NCBI GenBank assembly: GCA_026712885.1
Contig: JAPOPO010000532.1
Location: 1-8,026, forward strand
DNA length: 8,026 bases
Source: Rhodospirillales bacterium
GTDB lineage: Bacteria > Pseudomonadota > Alphaproteobacteria > UBA828
Reading direction: 5' to 3'
The translations under genes were made by a program, and so were the position numbers. Of this stretch, positions 1 through 6,435 are shown in pieces. Positions within the stretch are counted from its first letter, which is position 1. Each line of letters begins with the position of its first letter. Under the pieces are notes generated by a model, which saw only the letters and a list, made by a program, of their open reading frames with translations, was not told the DNA's origin and did not search any database.

Positions 1-60
1 CGCCGCGACCAGCTGGAAGCGCGCCGGGTAGGTGACCCGGTGGTTGGCCCGGGCGATCAT
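1..60 (-). CDS. Fragment of ComM/YifB-like Mg-chelatase-family AAA+ ATPase
   Basis: Read on the minus strand, these bases translate to MIARANHRVTYPARFQLVAA and run off the left edge. This matches the well-known internal ComM/YifB stretch R-x-x-x-x-(T/F)-PARFQLVAAMNP(C), which lies between Walker B and the Cys-rich NPCPCG segment of the ATPase. ComM is a hexameric helicase that helps branch migration during integration of transformed DNA. Only about 20 residues are present, from the middle of a protein of roughly 500 residues, so the Walker A and B motifs expected upstream are missing. Upstream lies low-complexity sequence rather than ComM sequence. The frame stays open back to an ATG at 148-150, directly after the scpB stop, but the residues between are mainly Pro, Gly and Arg and look like nothing in ComM. 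I therefore treat this as a broken or artificially joined fragment, not a gene that starts here. The family call rests on a short motif only. Confidence 0.6.
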   Translation of the reverse strand, partial: MIARANHRVTYPARFQLVAA

Positions 61-147
61 TAACCCCCCCCCGTTTTTTTCTCCGGTGGGGGGCGGGGGG
101 GGGGGGGGGCGCGGGGGGGGGCGGGCGGGGGCGGCGCGCCCGCCACT
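61..147. repeat. Extreme homopolymer-rich low-complexity tract
   Basis: On the plus strand this tract contains nine C (64-72), seven T (74-80), then G runs of 6 (88-93), 15 (95-109), 9 (113-121) and 5 (127-131), separated by single C bases or short GCG steps. Nothing else in the window resembles it. It separates the end of scpB from the ComM-like fragment. The minus-strand reading would be a Pro/Arg-rich stretch followed by Thr-Gly-Glu-Lys-Asn-Gly-Gly-Gly. Degenerate poly-G of this kind is typical of low-signal Illumina two-colour reads or a poorly resolved assembly join. If real, the G runs could form a G-quadruplex and would be prone to slippage. I favour an artefact. Confidence 0.85.
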
Positions 148-150
148 CAT

Positions 151-888
151 TTACGACGGCCCGCCCCTGCCGGAGAGAGGCACGACCGTCGTGGAGACGG
201 GCTCGGCGGGAACATTCTCGTCGGCCTCTTCGGCGTCATCGGGCGCACACCCGCCCTCCTCCCCCAAGGGCGGTCTAGCGGGCGCCTCGCCTGCTCCCTC
301 TGCCTGCGGATCGATGTCATCCAGCAGTCCGGCGGCCTCCAGCTCGTCGACGCCGGGAAGGTCGCCGAGGCTCTCCAGGCCGAAGTGTTCCATGAATGCG
401 GGCGTGGTGACCCAGGTCACGGGGCGACCTGGCGTGCGCCGGCGCCCTTTCGGCGCGATCCAGCCGGCCTCCAGCAGGATGTCGAGCGTGCCCCGCCCCA
501 GGTGGACACCCCGTATCTCCTCCACCTCCGCCCGCGTCACCGGCTGGTGGTAGGCGATGATCGCAAGCGTCTCCAGCGCCGCTCGAGAGAGGCGCCGGCG
601 GACGACTCGGTGCACGGCCAGGTGATCGGCCAAGTCCGCTGCGGTGCGGAAGGTCCAGCCGCCCGCGACATTCACGAGCTGGATACCGCGGTGCTCGTAG
701 TAGGCCGCGAGCGTGGCGAGTTCCCCTTCGATGTCGGTTCCCTCCGGCACCTGCGCCGCGAGCGTCGCGGTATCGACCGGCCGGCCCGCCACGAAGATCA
801 TGGCCTCCATGATGCGCCGCGCCCGGGCCGCGCGCTCCTCGTCCTCGGTGGGCTCTGCGGACAGCGACGATTCGTGGGGATCGGTCAT
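151..888 (-). CDS. scpB: Segregation and condensation protein B (ScpB)
   Basis: ScpB is the kleisin-associated winged-helix (kite) subunit of the bacterial SMC condensin. It dimerises, binds ScpA and helps load and organise SMC on the chromosome. The 245-residue product has the two expected winged-helix regions. The first spans about residues 22-95 and includes YYEHRGIQLVNVAGGWTFRT. The second spans about 98-175 and carries the family hallmarks LSRAALETLAIIAYHQPVTRAEVEEIRG and, near 149-171, the PGRP-x-x-W-x-TT-x-x-F-x-x-x-FGL signature. Residues about 185-245 form an acidic, Ala/Pro-rich tail with no recognisable domain, a common extension in proteobacterial ScpB. The ATG overlaps the scpA stop as ATGA, with a purine-rich GGGAAGAG just upstream, which implies coupled synthesis with its partner. 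The TAA stop at 151-153 is directly followed by an ATG and the low-complexity tract. The fold and family are certain; the exact C-terminus lies close to the suspect sequence. Confidence 0.95.
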   Translation of the reverse strand: MTDPHESSLSAEPTEDEERAARARRIMEAMIFVAGRPVDTATLAAQVPEGTDIEGELATLAAYYEHRGIQLVNVAGGWTFRTAADLADHLAVHRVVRRRLSRAALETLAIIAYHQPVTRAEVEEIRGVHLGRGTLDILLEAGWIAPKGRRRTPGRPVTWVTTPAFMEHFGLESLGDLPGVDELEAAGLLDDIDPQAEGAGEAPARPPLGEEGGCAPDDAEEADENVPAEPVSTTVVPLSGRGGPS

Positions 889-1706
889 GTCTCTTCCCGC
901 CTCCGGCGGAGGTAGATCGGGCCGAATGGCTCCATCTGGCGGATCTGCAGGTGGCCCTCGCGCGCGAGCTCCAGGGACGCCGCGAAGGTGCTCGCGAGGC
1001 CCGAGCGGGCGGACGCCTCGCTCTCGGGACCGGACCCGCGGGGCAGGAAGCGCGCCAGGGTCTCCCAGTCCGGCGTGCTGCCCAGCAGCTTCGAGAGACG
1101 CTTGTAGGCGTCTTCCATCGAGTGGTAGGCGCTGAGCTCGATCAACAGGCCGCGGGGTTTGCGCCGAATGCGGTGGACGGCGTAGGCCCGCAGCAGCTCG
1201 ACGAGGGTGCTCTCGTGCAGCGCCTCCTCATGGACCGGCAGGCCCTCGGCGGCGCCGGCGGCGAAGACGTCCCGCCCGAGCTGCGGGCGTTCCATCAGGG
1301 CAGCCGCGGCATCGCGCATCGCGGCCAGACGCCGCAGCCTGAAGGCCAGTGCGGCGGCCATTTCGGGGCCGCTCGGCTCCTCGACGTCCTCCTCCTCATC
1401 GGGCAGGAGCAGCCGCGACTTGAGGTAGGCGAGCCATGCCGCCATGACCAGATAGTTGGCCGCAAGCTCGAGGCGAAGCCGGCGGGCTTGCGCGACGTAG
1501 TCCAGATACTGCTCGGCCAGCGCCAGTATCGAGATGCGCGCGAGGTCGACCTTCTGGTTGCGAGCAAGAGTAAGCAGCAAGTCGAGCGGTCCCTCGAACC
1601 CGTCGAGATTGACGATCAGCGTGGGCTCGTCGCCGGCGGCACCGGGGCCTCGCGCGGGCGAAGTTTCCGCGTTCGCGTCGTCTTCGAACGGTGTCAGATT
1701 GACCAT
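885..1706 (-). CDS. scpA: Segregation and condensation protein A (ScpA kleisin)
   Basis: ScpA is the kleisin of the SMC-ScpAB condensin. Its N-terminus binds the neck of one SMC head, its C-terminal winged helix caps the other head, and its middle binds the ScpB dimer. The product has 273 residues, typical for Alphaproteobacteria. The kleisin hallmark FEGPLDLLLTLARNQKVDL is at 37-55. The second conserved block, YLVMAAWLAYLKSRLLLP, is at 85-102 and is followed by an acidic linker (DEEEDVEE). The C-terminal winged helix includes STFAASLELAREGHLQIRQ at about 239-257. Residues 1-28 are a variable leader. The chosen ATG has a strong GGAGG ten bases upstream and overlaps the end of the protease gene by 13 bases. 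The stop overlaps the scpB start, so the two partners are almost certainly made in a coupled fashion. Confidence 0.96.
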   Translation of the reverse strand: MVNLTPFEDDANAETSPARGPGAAGDEPTLIVNLDGFEGPLDLLLTLARNQKVDLARISILALAEQYLDYVAQARRLRLELAANYLVMAAWLAYLKSRLLLPDEEEDVEEPSGPEMAAALAFRLRRLAAMRDAAAALMERPQLGRDVFAAGAAEGLPVHEEALHESTLVELLRAYAVHRIRRKPRGLLIELSAYHSMEDAYKRLSKLLGSTPDWETLARFLPRGSGPESEASARSGLASTFAASLELAREGHLQIRQMEPFGPIYLRRRREET

Positions 1707-2398
1707 GACACCAGTGCCTCCACGCCGAACAGGCCGACGATCAACTCGAAACCCGCCGCTGTCGGCGGCAGCACCACTTCGGCCAGCGGATTGAACGCGC
1801 TGCCGAACTCCGCCGCGACCAGCGGCACGATAAAGAACGCGACCAGCACGGCAACTATACCGAAGCGCTCGAGTCGCGCGAAACGCTCTGCGTGGCGCGG
1901 CGGCAGCAGCCCGTGCACCACGCGGCCGCCGTCAAGCGGCGGCACCGGCAGCATGTTGAAGATCGCCAGCACCAGATTGATGACGATTCCGAGGGTGAAC
2001 GTGGCCTGCCACCATTCCGCCAGAGATGCGGGAAAGACCGTCGCCAGGTGGAGCAGCAATGCCGAGATGCAGGCCAGAATGATATTCATCCCGGGTCCCG
2101 CAAGCGCCACCAGGACCATGCCGCCACGCGGGTTGCGTAAGCGCGCCGGATTTACCGGCACGGGCTTCGCGAAACCGAAGACGAAGGGTGCGCCGAGAGC
2201 AATCAGGGCCCCTGGCAGCAGGATCGTACCCACGGGATGAACGTGCTTGATCGGGTTGAGGGTGATTCGGCCGAGCCTCTGCGCCGTGTCGTCGCCGAGC
2301 CTGAGCGCTGCCCAGCCGTGCGCCGCCTCGTGCAAGGTGATGGCGAACAGCACCGGTATGACCCAGACCGATGCGGCGAGGAGCCACGCCTCGATCAT
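1694..2398 (-). CDS. M50-family site-2-type intramembrane metalloprotease
   Basis: This 234-residue polytopic membrane protein belongs to the short M50 group (site-2 protease family, YwhC-like), which cleaves substrates within or near the membrane using zinc. The zinc motif HEAAH is at residues 23-27, at the end of the first hydrophobic helix. It is followed by the family block GRITLNPIKHVHPVGT (43-58). The second active-site element, NMLPVPPLDGGRV (148-160), supplies the conserved Asp (D156) as third zinc ligand. About six hydrophobic segments are visible (near 6-21, 54-72, 95-120, 133-150, 180-198 and 213-230). There is no PDZ or CBS domain, unlike RseP or SpoIVFB, so the substrate cannot be guessed from architecture. 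The ATG overlaps the nagZ stop as ATGA, with GGTGA seven bases upstream, and its own end overlaps scpA by 13 bases. M50 genes sit near scpAB in several other phyla. The family assignment is secure; the biological role is unknown. Confidence 0.93.
   Translation of the reverse strand: MIEAWLLAASVWVIPVLFAITLHEAAHGWAALRLGDDTAQRLGRITLNPIKHVHPVGTILLPGALIALGAPFVFGFAKPVPVNPARLRNPRGGMVLVALAGPGMNIILACISALLLHLATVFPASLAEWWQATFTLGIVINLVLAIFNMLPVPPLDGGRVVHGLLPPRHAERFARLERFGIVAVLVAFFIVPLVAAEFGSAFNPLAEVVLPPTAAGFELIVGLFGVEALVSWSI
1717..1721 (-). promoter_or_regulatory. Ribosome binding site of scpA
   Basis: GGAGG on the minus strand lies ten bases before the scpA ATG (1704-1706), inside the 3' end of the protease gene. 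It is among the best Shine-Dalgarno matches in the window. It supports this start over any internal one. Confidence 0.65.
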
Positions 2399-3426
2399 GG
2401 GGGAGTCACCCGCACGAGCAGGTCGTCCAGTTCGCGGCGGCCGGCCACTGCGTCGAACGCCTCAGGTTCGTGTCTCGACGTGATCATGCACTCGAACCGC
2501 TCGCGGGCGCGGCCGGTGAGCCGCGGAACCGCTGCCGCGACCTCCCTCATTTCGTCGCGCTTGCCATTGCAGTGAAGGGCCACGTCGCAACCGGCAGCGA
2601 GCGCGGCAGCGGCCCGGGCGCCGACCGGGCCCGTCAACGCTCCCATCGACAGATCATCGCTGATGAGCAGGCCGTCGAACCCGATCGCGCCGCGGACGGC
2701 TTCGCCGATCACGGCCTCGGACAGCGTGCCGGGCCGGTCCGAATCGAGTGCCGTGTAGCAAACGTGGGATGTCAGACCCGCCGGCGCGTCCCGCAACGCC
2801 CGGAAGGGCACGAAGTCGCGGGTGCTGAGCGACTTGAGCGACGAAGCGACGCGTGGCAGGACCGCGTGGCTGTCGGCAGTCGCCCGGCCGTGCCCTGGCA
2901 TGTGCTTGATCGCCGCTACGACACCGCCTGCGCGCAGACCATCCGCGACCGCGCGGCCGAGCCGGGCTACTGCGTGAGGATCGGCGCCGAGCGCACGATC
3001 GCCGATGACCTGACTCGCTTCGACGAGCCGGAGGTCCAGCGTTGGCGCGCAGTTGACCGTGATCCCCAGCGGGTGAAGGTCCGCCGCCACCAGGCGGGCG
3101 CTCAGCCAGGACGCGCGGACGCCGGCGGTATTGTCGATCCCGGCCAACGCACCGAGCAGCGCCGGCGCCGGCGGTTCGCGCCAGTGCGGCGAGCCGAGAC
3201 GGGTAACGCGGCCGCCTTCCTGATCGACCAGAACCGGCGCGTCGGGTCGTGCGACGGCCTTGCGCAGCGACGCGACCAGCGCCCTCACCTGTTCCGGGCT
3301 CTCGCAGTTCCGCTTGAACAGGATGAAGCCCGCCGGATCGGCATCGGCCATGAAGCGGCACTCGTCTGCGTCGAGCACCGTGCCGGCGCAGCCGAGCATC
3401 ATCGCCCGCGGCGCAGCGCGCACCAT
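2395..3426 (-). CDS. nagZ: Beta-N-acetylhexosaminidase NagZ (GH3)
   Basis: NagZ is a cytoplasmic glycoside hydrolase family 3 enzyme. It removes N-acetylglucosamine from GlcNAc-anhydroMurNAc peptides during peptidoglycan recycling, and in some species it influences AmpC induction. From the upstream GTG at 3429 the product has 344 residues; from the ATG at 3426 it has 343. I prefer the ATG, because a GAGG at 3435-3438 lies eight bases before it. Numbering from the GTG, visible family motifs are GFILFKRNCESPEQV (34-48), VDQEGGRVTRL (68-78), the NagZ-specific KHMPGHG...DSH loop (175-188, whose D186/H188 pair is the catalytic dyad) and ISDDLSMGAL (256-265, with D258 as the nucleophile). No signal peptide is seen, as expected for a cytoplasmic recycling enzyme. 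It follows the SPOR-protein gene closely and overlaps the protease gene by four bases. The catalytic set is complete. Confidence 0.96.
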   Translation of the reverse strand: MVRAAPRAMMLGCAGTVLDADECRFMADADPAGFILFKRNCESPEQVRALVASLRKAVARPDAPVLVDQEGGRVTRLGSPHWREPPAPALLGALAGIDNTAGVRASWLSARLVAADLHPLGITVNCAPTLDLRLVEASQVIGDRALGADPHAVARLGRAVADGLRAGGVVAAIKHMPGHGRATADSHAVLPRVASSLKSLSTRDFVPFRALRDAPAGLTSHVCYTALDSDRPGTLSEAVIGEAVRGAIGFDGLLISDDLSMGALTGPVGARAAAALAAGCDVALHCNGKRDEMREVAAAVPRLTGRARERFECMITSRHEPEAFDAVAGRRELDDLLVRVTPP

Positions 3427-3434
3427 CACGCCGG

Positions 3435-3438
3435 CCTC
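3435..3438 (-). promoter_or_regulatory. Ribosome binding site of nagZ
   Basis: The minus-strand sequence GAGG overlaps the stop codon of the SPOR-protein gene. It lies eight bases before the ATG at 3426 and five before the GTG at 3429. The spacing and codon type favour the ATG as the nagZ start. Confidence 0.55.
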
Positions 3439-4684
3439 AATCGCGCGCCACGAAGCACTCGCGCCCGTGCGCCTTCAGCTGCGCGCAGACTCGCTGCGCC
3501 GCGGACCCGGTGGAGAGTGGGCCTGCGCGCAGCCGGTAGAAGATGCCGTTGTCGCCACGATCGACCGGCATGATCAGCGGGCTGAGACCGATGAGCGTAT
3601 CGTCGTGTCGGCGACGGAGCGTCTCCCAGAGCGCTTCCAGCGGCCCCCTCGCGTTTGCGGTACCGAGCTGCACGTAACGCCAGGCGCGGGACTCCGATAC
3701 GTCCGCTGCCTCCGGCTCCGGTGAAACTGGTGCGTCGCGCGCCGGCTCGACCCGGGCGAGGCGGACCGGCTTGTAAAGGGGCAGCGGTACCACGTCGTCA
3801 GAGTCATCCGGTTGCGCGGGCGCGGAAGGAGAGTGCCGGTTCAGCAACTCCTCGACCAAAGCCAGTGTCTCTGGCTCCAGCTCCCGCGGTGCCTCGGCTG
3901 CAGCCGGCGGCTGGGCTTCCGGCGACAAGATTTCGACCGTGACCGGCTCATCGAGCTCAAACAGTCGAGCTTCCTCGGCCAGTATGGCCGCCAGAGTTCC
4001 GGGCTTGGGCGGTGCCGGCAGTGGGACCACCTCGCCATCCGAAGCCTCGGTTTCGAGCGGCAGCGTCTCCTGGACCGGGACGGGCTCTGTCGGCGCCTCG
4101 GGTTCGATCAGGCGTGTTTCCTCAATCGCGACGGGATCGGGCGCCTCTGGCTCCGGCGGCGTCACCTCCAACACAGGCGCCGGCTGTTCGATGCTGTGCG
4201 CGTCCGGTTGCAGCGTCGCGACATCGCTCCCACCGGACGCCGCCACAGCAAGCTCCTCGGCGCGGTCGGTCTCCGGCAGTGGCGGGCTCAACGGCTCTTC
4301 CGGCGGCGGCAGTATCCGCTCCGGCGCCTCCTCCGGATCAGAAGTCGTCAGCGTCTCGTAGATCAACGTGCCCTGGTTCGGGATTTGCATTCCGCCTGGA
4401 TCGTCGGGCCTGACCTTCCACGGCTCGGCCGACGCGGTGATGAGCCGCACCGAGGCTTCATCGGTGGACGATGGCCCGCCCCCCATACGCTCCGTGACTG
4501 CCCACGCACCGCCCGCGAGCGCCGCAGCACCGAGGAGTATCCACACCGGAAGCAGGCGGGGGCGCCTGCTCTCGGCCTTTTCCTCAACGGCGGGCTCCGT
4601 CGGCTCGTGCTGCTCCTGCGGCTCTTGCGGGCCCGGCGGATCGGGCGCCGACGGAGTCTCGGAGCCGTCTTCGGTGCTGCTCAT
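3437..4684 (-). CDS. Membrane-anchored SPOR-domain protein
   Basis: SPOR domains bind glycan strands stripped of stem peptides and so bring proteins to the division septum. The 415-residue product is bitopic. It has an acidic, Pro-rich cytoplasmic N-terminus (1-40), a basic RRPR stop followed by one transmembrane helix (about 45-63), then a large periplasmic part. Residues 87-112 contain WKVRPDDPGGMQIPNQGTLI, a motif that recurs in alphaproteobacterial SPOR proteins next to argS. Residues about 113-330 are a Pro/Glu-rich low-complexity spacer. The SPOR domain occupies about 333-415, with WRYVQLGT at its start, YRLRAGPL in the middle and ECFVARD at the end. The start overlaps the argS stop as ATGA and has a good AGGAG five bases upstream. 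The position before nagZ fits a role in envelope growth or division, but no enzymatic domain is visible and the precise function is not known. Confidence 0.9.
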   Translation of the reverse strand: MSSTEDGSETPSAPDPPGPQEPQEQHEPTEPAVEEKAESRRPRLLPVWILLGAAALAGGAWAVTERMGGGPSSTDEASVRLITASAEPWKVRPDDPGGMQIPNQGTLIYETLTTSDPEEAPERILPPPEEPLSPPLPETDRAEELAVAASGGSDVATLQPDAHSIEQPAPVLEVTPPEPEAPDPVAIEETRLIEPEAPTEPVPVQETLPLETEASDGEVVPLPAPPKPGTLAAILAEEARLFELDEPVTVEILSPEAQPPAAAEAPRELEPETLALVEELLNRHSPSAPAQPDDSDDVVPLPLYKPVRLARVEPARDAPVSPEPEAADVSESRAWRYVQLGTANARGPLEALWETLRRRHDDTLIGLSPLIMPVDRGDNGIFYRLRAGPLSTGSAAQRVCAQLKAHGRECFVARD

Positions 4685-6435
4685 CGCATCTCCTGCACCG
4701 GCTCGACTCCGAACAGTGCCAGCCCCTCCGCAACAACGATCTTGACGGCGCTGATCAACGCGAGGCGCGCGCGCGTTTCCGAAGGTCGCTCCGCATCTAC
4801 GAAGCGCAAGCGCGCGTCGTCCTTGCCCCTGGTCCAGAGCAGATGGAAGGCGCCGGCGAGCTCCTGCAAATGGAAGGCGAGGCGGTGCGGCTCATGTGCC
4901 AAAGCGGCACCCGCCAGCACCCGCGGCCACTGGCAGAGCCGCCGGATCAGGTCGAGCTCGGCCGGATCGTCCAGGCACGAAAAATCGGTGCGGGCGAGCG
5001 CGGCGGGCGTGAGCTCGGCTTCGGGCACGAGCTCGGCCCCGCGGCGCAATGCCGAGCACGCCCTGGCGTGAGCGTACTGGACGTAGAAGACCGGGTTATC
5101 GCGCGACTGCTCCAGGACCTTCCGAAGGTCAAACTCGAGCGGGGCGTCGTTGCGGCGGGGCAACATGATGAAGCGCACAACATCGCGGCCCACCTCGTCG
5201 ACGACATCGCGCAGCGTCACGAACCGCCCGGCGCGCTTGGACATCGCCACCGGCTCGCCGTCGTCGAGCAGCTTCACCATCTGGCAGATCTTCACATCGA
5301 GGGTTGCCGCCTCGTTGGAAAGTGCTGAGACGGCGGCTTTCATCCGCTTGACGTAACCGCCGTGGTCGGCCCCCCAGACGTCGATCATATCGGCAAAGCC
5401 GCGCTCGATCTTGTCGCGGTGATAGGCAATGTCGGTGGCGAAGTAGGTCCAGGTGCCGTCGGACTTTCTGAGAGGGCGGTCGGTGTCGTCGCCGAAAGCG
5501 GTGGCGCGGAAGAGACTTTGTTCGCGCGGCTCCCAATCTTCGTCGCGCTTGCCCTTGGGCGGCTCCAGCACGCCATCGTAGATGAGACCGGCCTTCTCCA
5601 GCACCGCATACGCGTCGTCCACGCGGCCTTCACCGACCAGCGCATGCTCCGAGCGGAAGAGATCGTGCCGTACCCCGAGCGTTTCGAGGTCCTCGCGCAC
5701 GAGGTCCATCATGGCCTCGATGGCAAAGCTGCGGATTTCCGGCAGCCAGACTGATTCGGGCTCCTCTAGCCAGCGCCGGCCGTCGCGGTCCGCGAGCGCC
5801 GCGCCCACGGGCACAAGATAGTCCCCCGGATAGAGACCCTCGGGGATGGCGCCGATCGTCTCCCCGCACGCCTCGCGGTAACGGGCATGCACCGAGCGGG
5901 CCAGCGCATCGACCTGTGCGCCGGCATCGTTCACGTAGTATTCCCGCGTCACCGCGAAGCCCATATGGGCGAGCAGGTTGGCGAGCGCGTCGCCCACCAC
6001 CGCCCCCCTGGCATGACCGACGTGGAGCGGCCCGGTCGGGTTGGCGGAAACGTATTCAACGTTGATGCGCCGTCCATGACCCAGGTCATCGGCGCCGTAC
6101 CCCGGCCCCGTGGTGAGCAGCTCGGCCAGCCGCGCCCACCAGAAATCGGCCGTCAGCCGCAGGTTGACGAATCCAGGACCGGCCACTTCGACTGAGCGAC
6201 ATTCCACGCGCTCTTGCAACCGCTCCGCCAGATGCTCGGCGATCTCGCGCGGTTTGCGGCGCGCCTGCTTGGCGAGCACCAGCGCCGCATTGCAGGCCGC
6301 GTCGCCGTGCTCCGCCTCGCGCGGCGGTTCGACCGAGACTGCCGAGAGATCGAGCCCGGCAGGCAACGTGCCGGCTTTGCACAATCTCTCAATCTCTTCG
6401 TGAATAACGCACGTCAGGTGGCTGAAAACATTCAT
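4681..6435 (-). CDS. argS: Arginyl-tRNA synthetase
   Basis: ArgS is a class I synthetase that charges tRNA-Arg with arginine in the cytoplasm. I take the ATG at 6433-6435, which begins MNVFSHL and overlaps the dgt stop as ATGA. The frame stays open 48 codons further up, but that part is dgt read in another frame. The 584-residue product has the N-terminal Add-1 domain (about 1-100), the Rossmann core with VEYVSANPTGPLHVGHARGA (126-145, the HIGH motif being HVGH at 138-141), YYVNDAG (166-172), WGADHGGYVKRM (354-365) and the signature AMSKRAG (397-403). The all-helical DALR anticodon-binding domain runs from about 449 to the end (VEPVQEM). The first lysine of KMSK is replaced by alanine, while the second (K400) is kept. 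ArgS enzymes tolerate divergence here, so activity is expected. The dgt-argS-SPOR order is common in Alphaproteobacteria. Confidence 0.97.
   Translation of the reverse strand: MNVFSHLTCVIHEEIERLCKAGTLPAGLDLSAVSVEPPREAEHGDAACNAALVLAKQARRKPREIAEHLAERLQERVECRSVEVAGPGFVNLRLTADFWWARLAELLTTGPGYGADDLGHGRRINVEYVSANPTGPLHVGHARGAVVGDALANLLAHMGFAVTREYYVNDAGAQVDALARSVHARYREACGETIGAIPEGLYPGDYLVPVGAALADRDGRRWLEEPESVWLPEIRSFAIEAMMDLVREDLETLGVRHDLFRSEHALVGEGRVDDAYAVLEKAGLIYDGVLEPPKGKRDEDWEPREQSLFRATAFGDDTDRPLRKSDGTWTYFATDIAYHRDKIERGFADMIDVWGADHGGYVKRMKAAVSALSNEAATLDVKICQMVKLLDDGEPVAMSKRAGRFVTLRDVVDEVGRDVVRFIMLPRRNDAPLEFDLRKVLEQSRDNPVFYVQYAHARACSALRRGAELVPEAELTPAALARTDFSCLDDPAELDLIRRLCQWPRVLAGAALAHEPHRLAFHLQELAGAFHLLWTRGKDDARLRFVDAERPSETRARLALISAVKIVVAEGLALFGVEPVQEMR
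4690..4694 (-). promoter_or_regulatory. Ribosome binding site of the SPOR-protein gene
   Basis: AGGAG on the minus strand lies five bases before the ATG at 4682-4684 and inside the last codons of argS. It supports the four-base overlap start. Confidence 0.7.

Noticed and set aside
61..147. Rho-independent terminator after scpB
   Set aside because: There is a T run, but no inverted-repeat hairpin precedes it on the transcribed strand. The minus-strand order is C-rich, A7, G9, which is not a terminator.
32..553. Plus-strand frame with a poly-Gly segment
   Set aside because: It runs through the low-complexity tract and then antisense to scpB. The poly-Gly comes only from the G runs.
951..2240. 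Long plus-strand open frame of 429 codons
   Set aside because: It lies antisense to scpA and the M50 gene, both of which have clear family motifs. Its translation is Arg/Gln/Gly-rich with no domain, typical of a high-GC shadow frame.
2371..3573. Plus-strand open frame of 400 codons
   Set aside because: It is antisense to nagZ, which has a full catalytic motif set. The composition is Arg/Ala-rich without any recognisable motif.
3812..5071. Plus-strand open frame of 419 codons
   Set aside because: It crosses the argS/SPOR junction in antisense and changes composition according to the gene beneath it, so it is a shadow.
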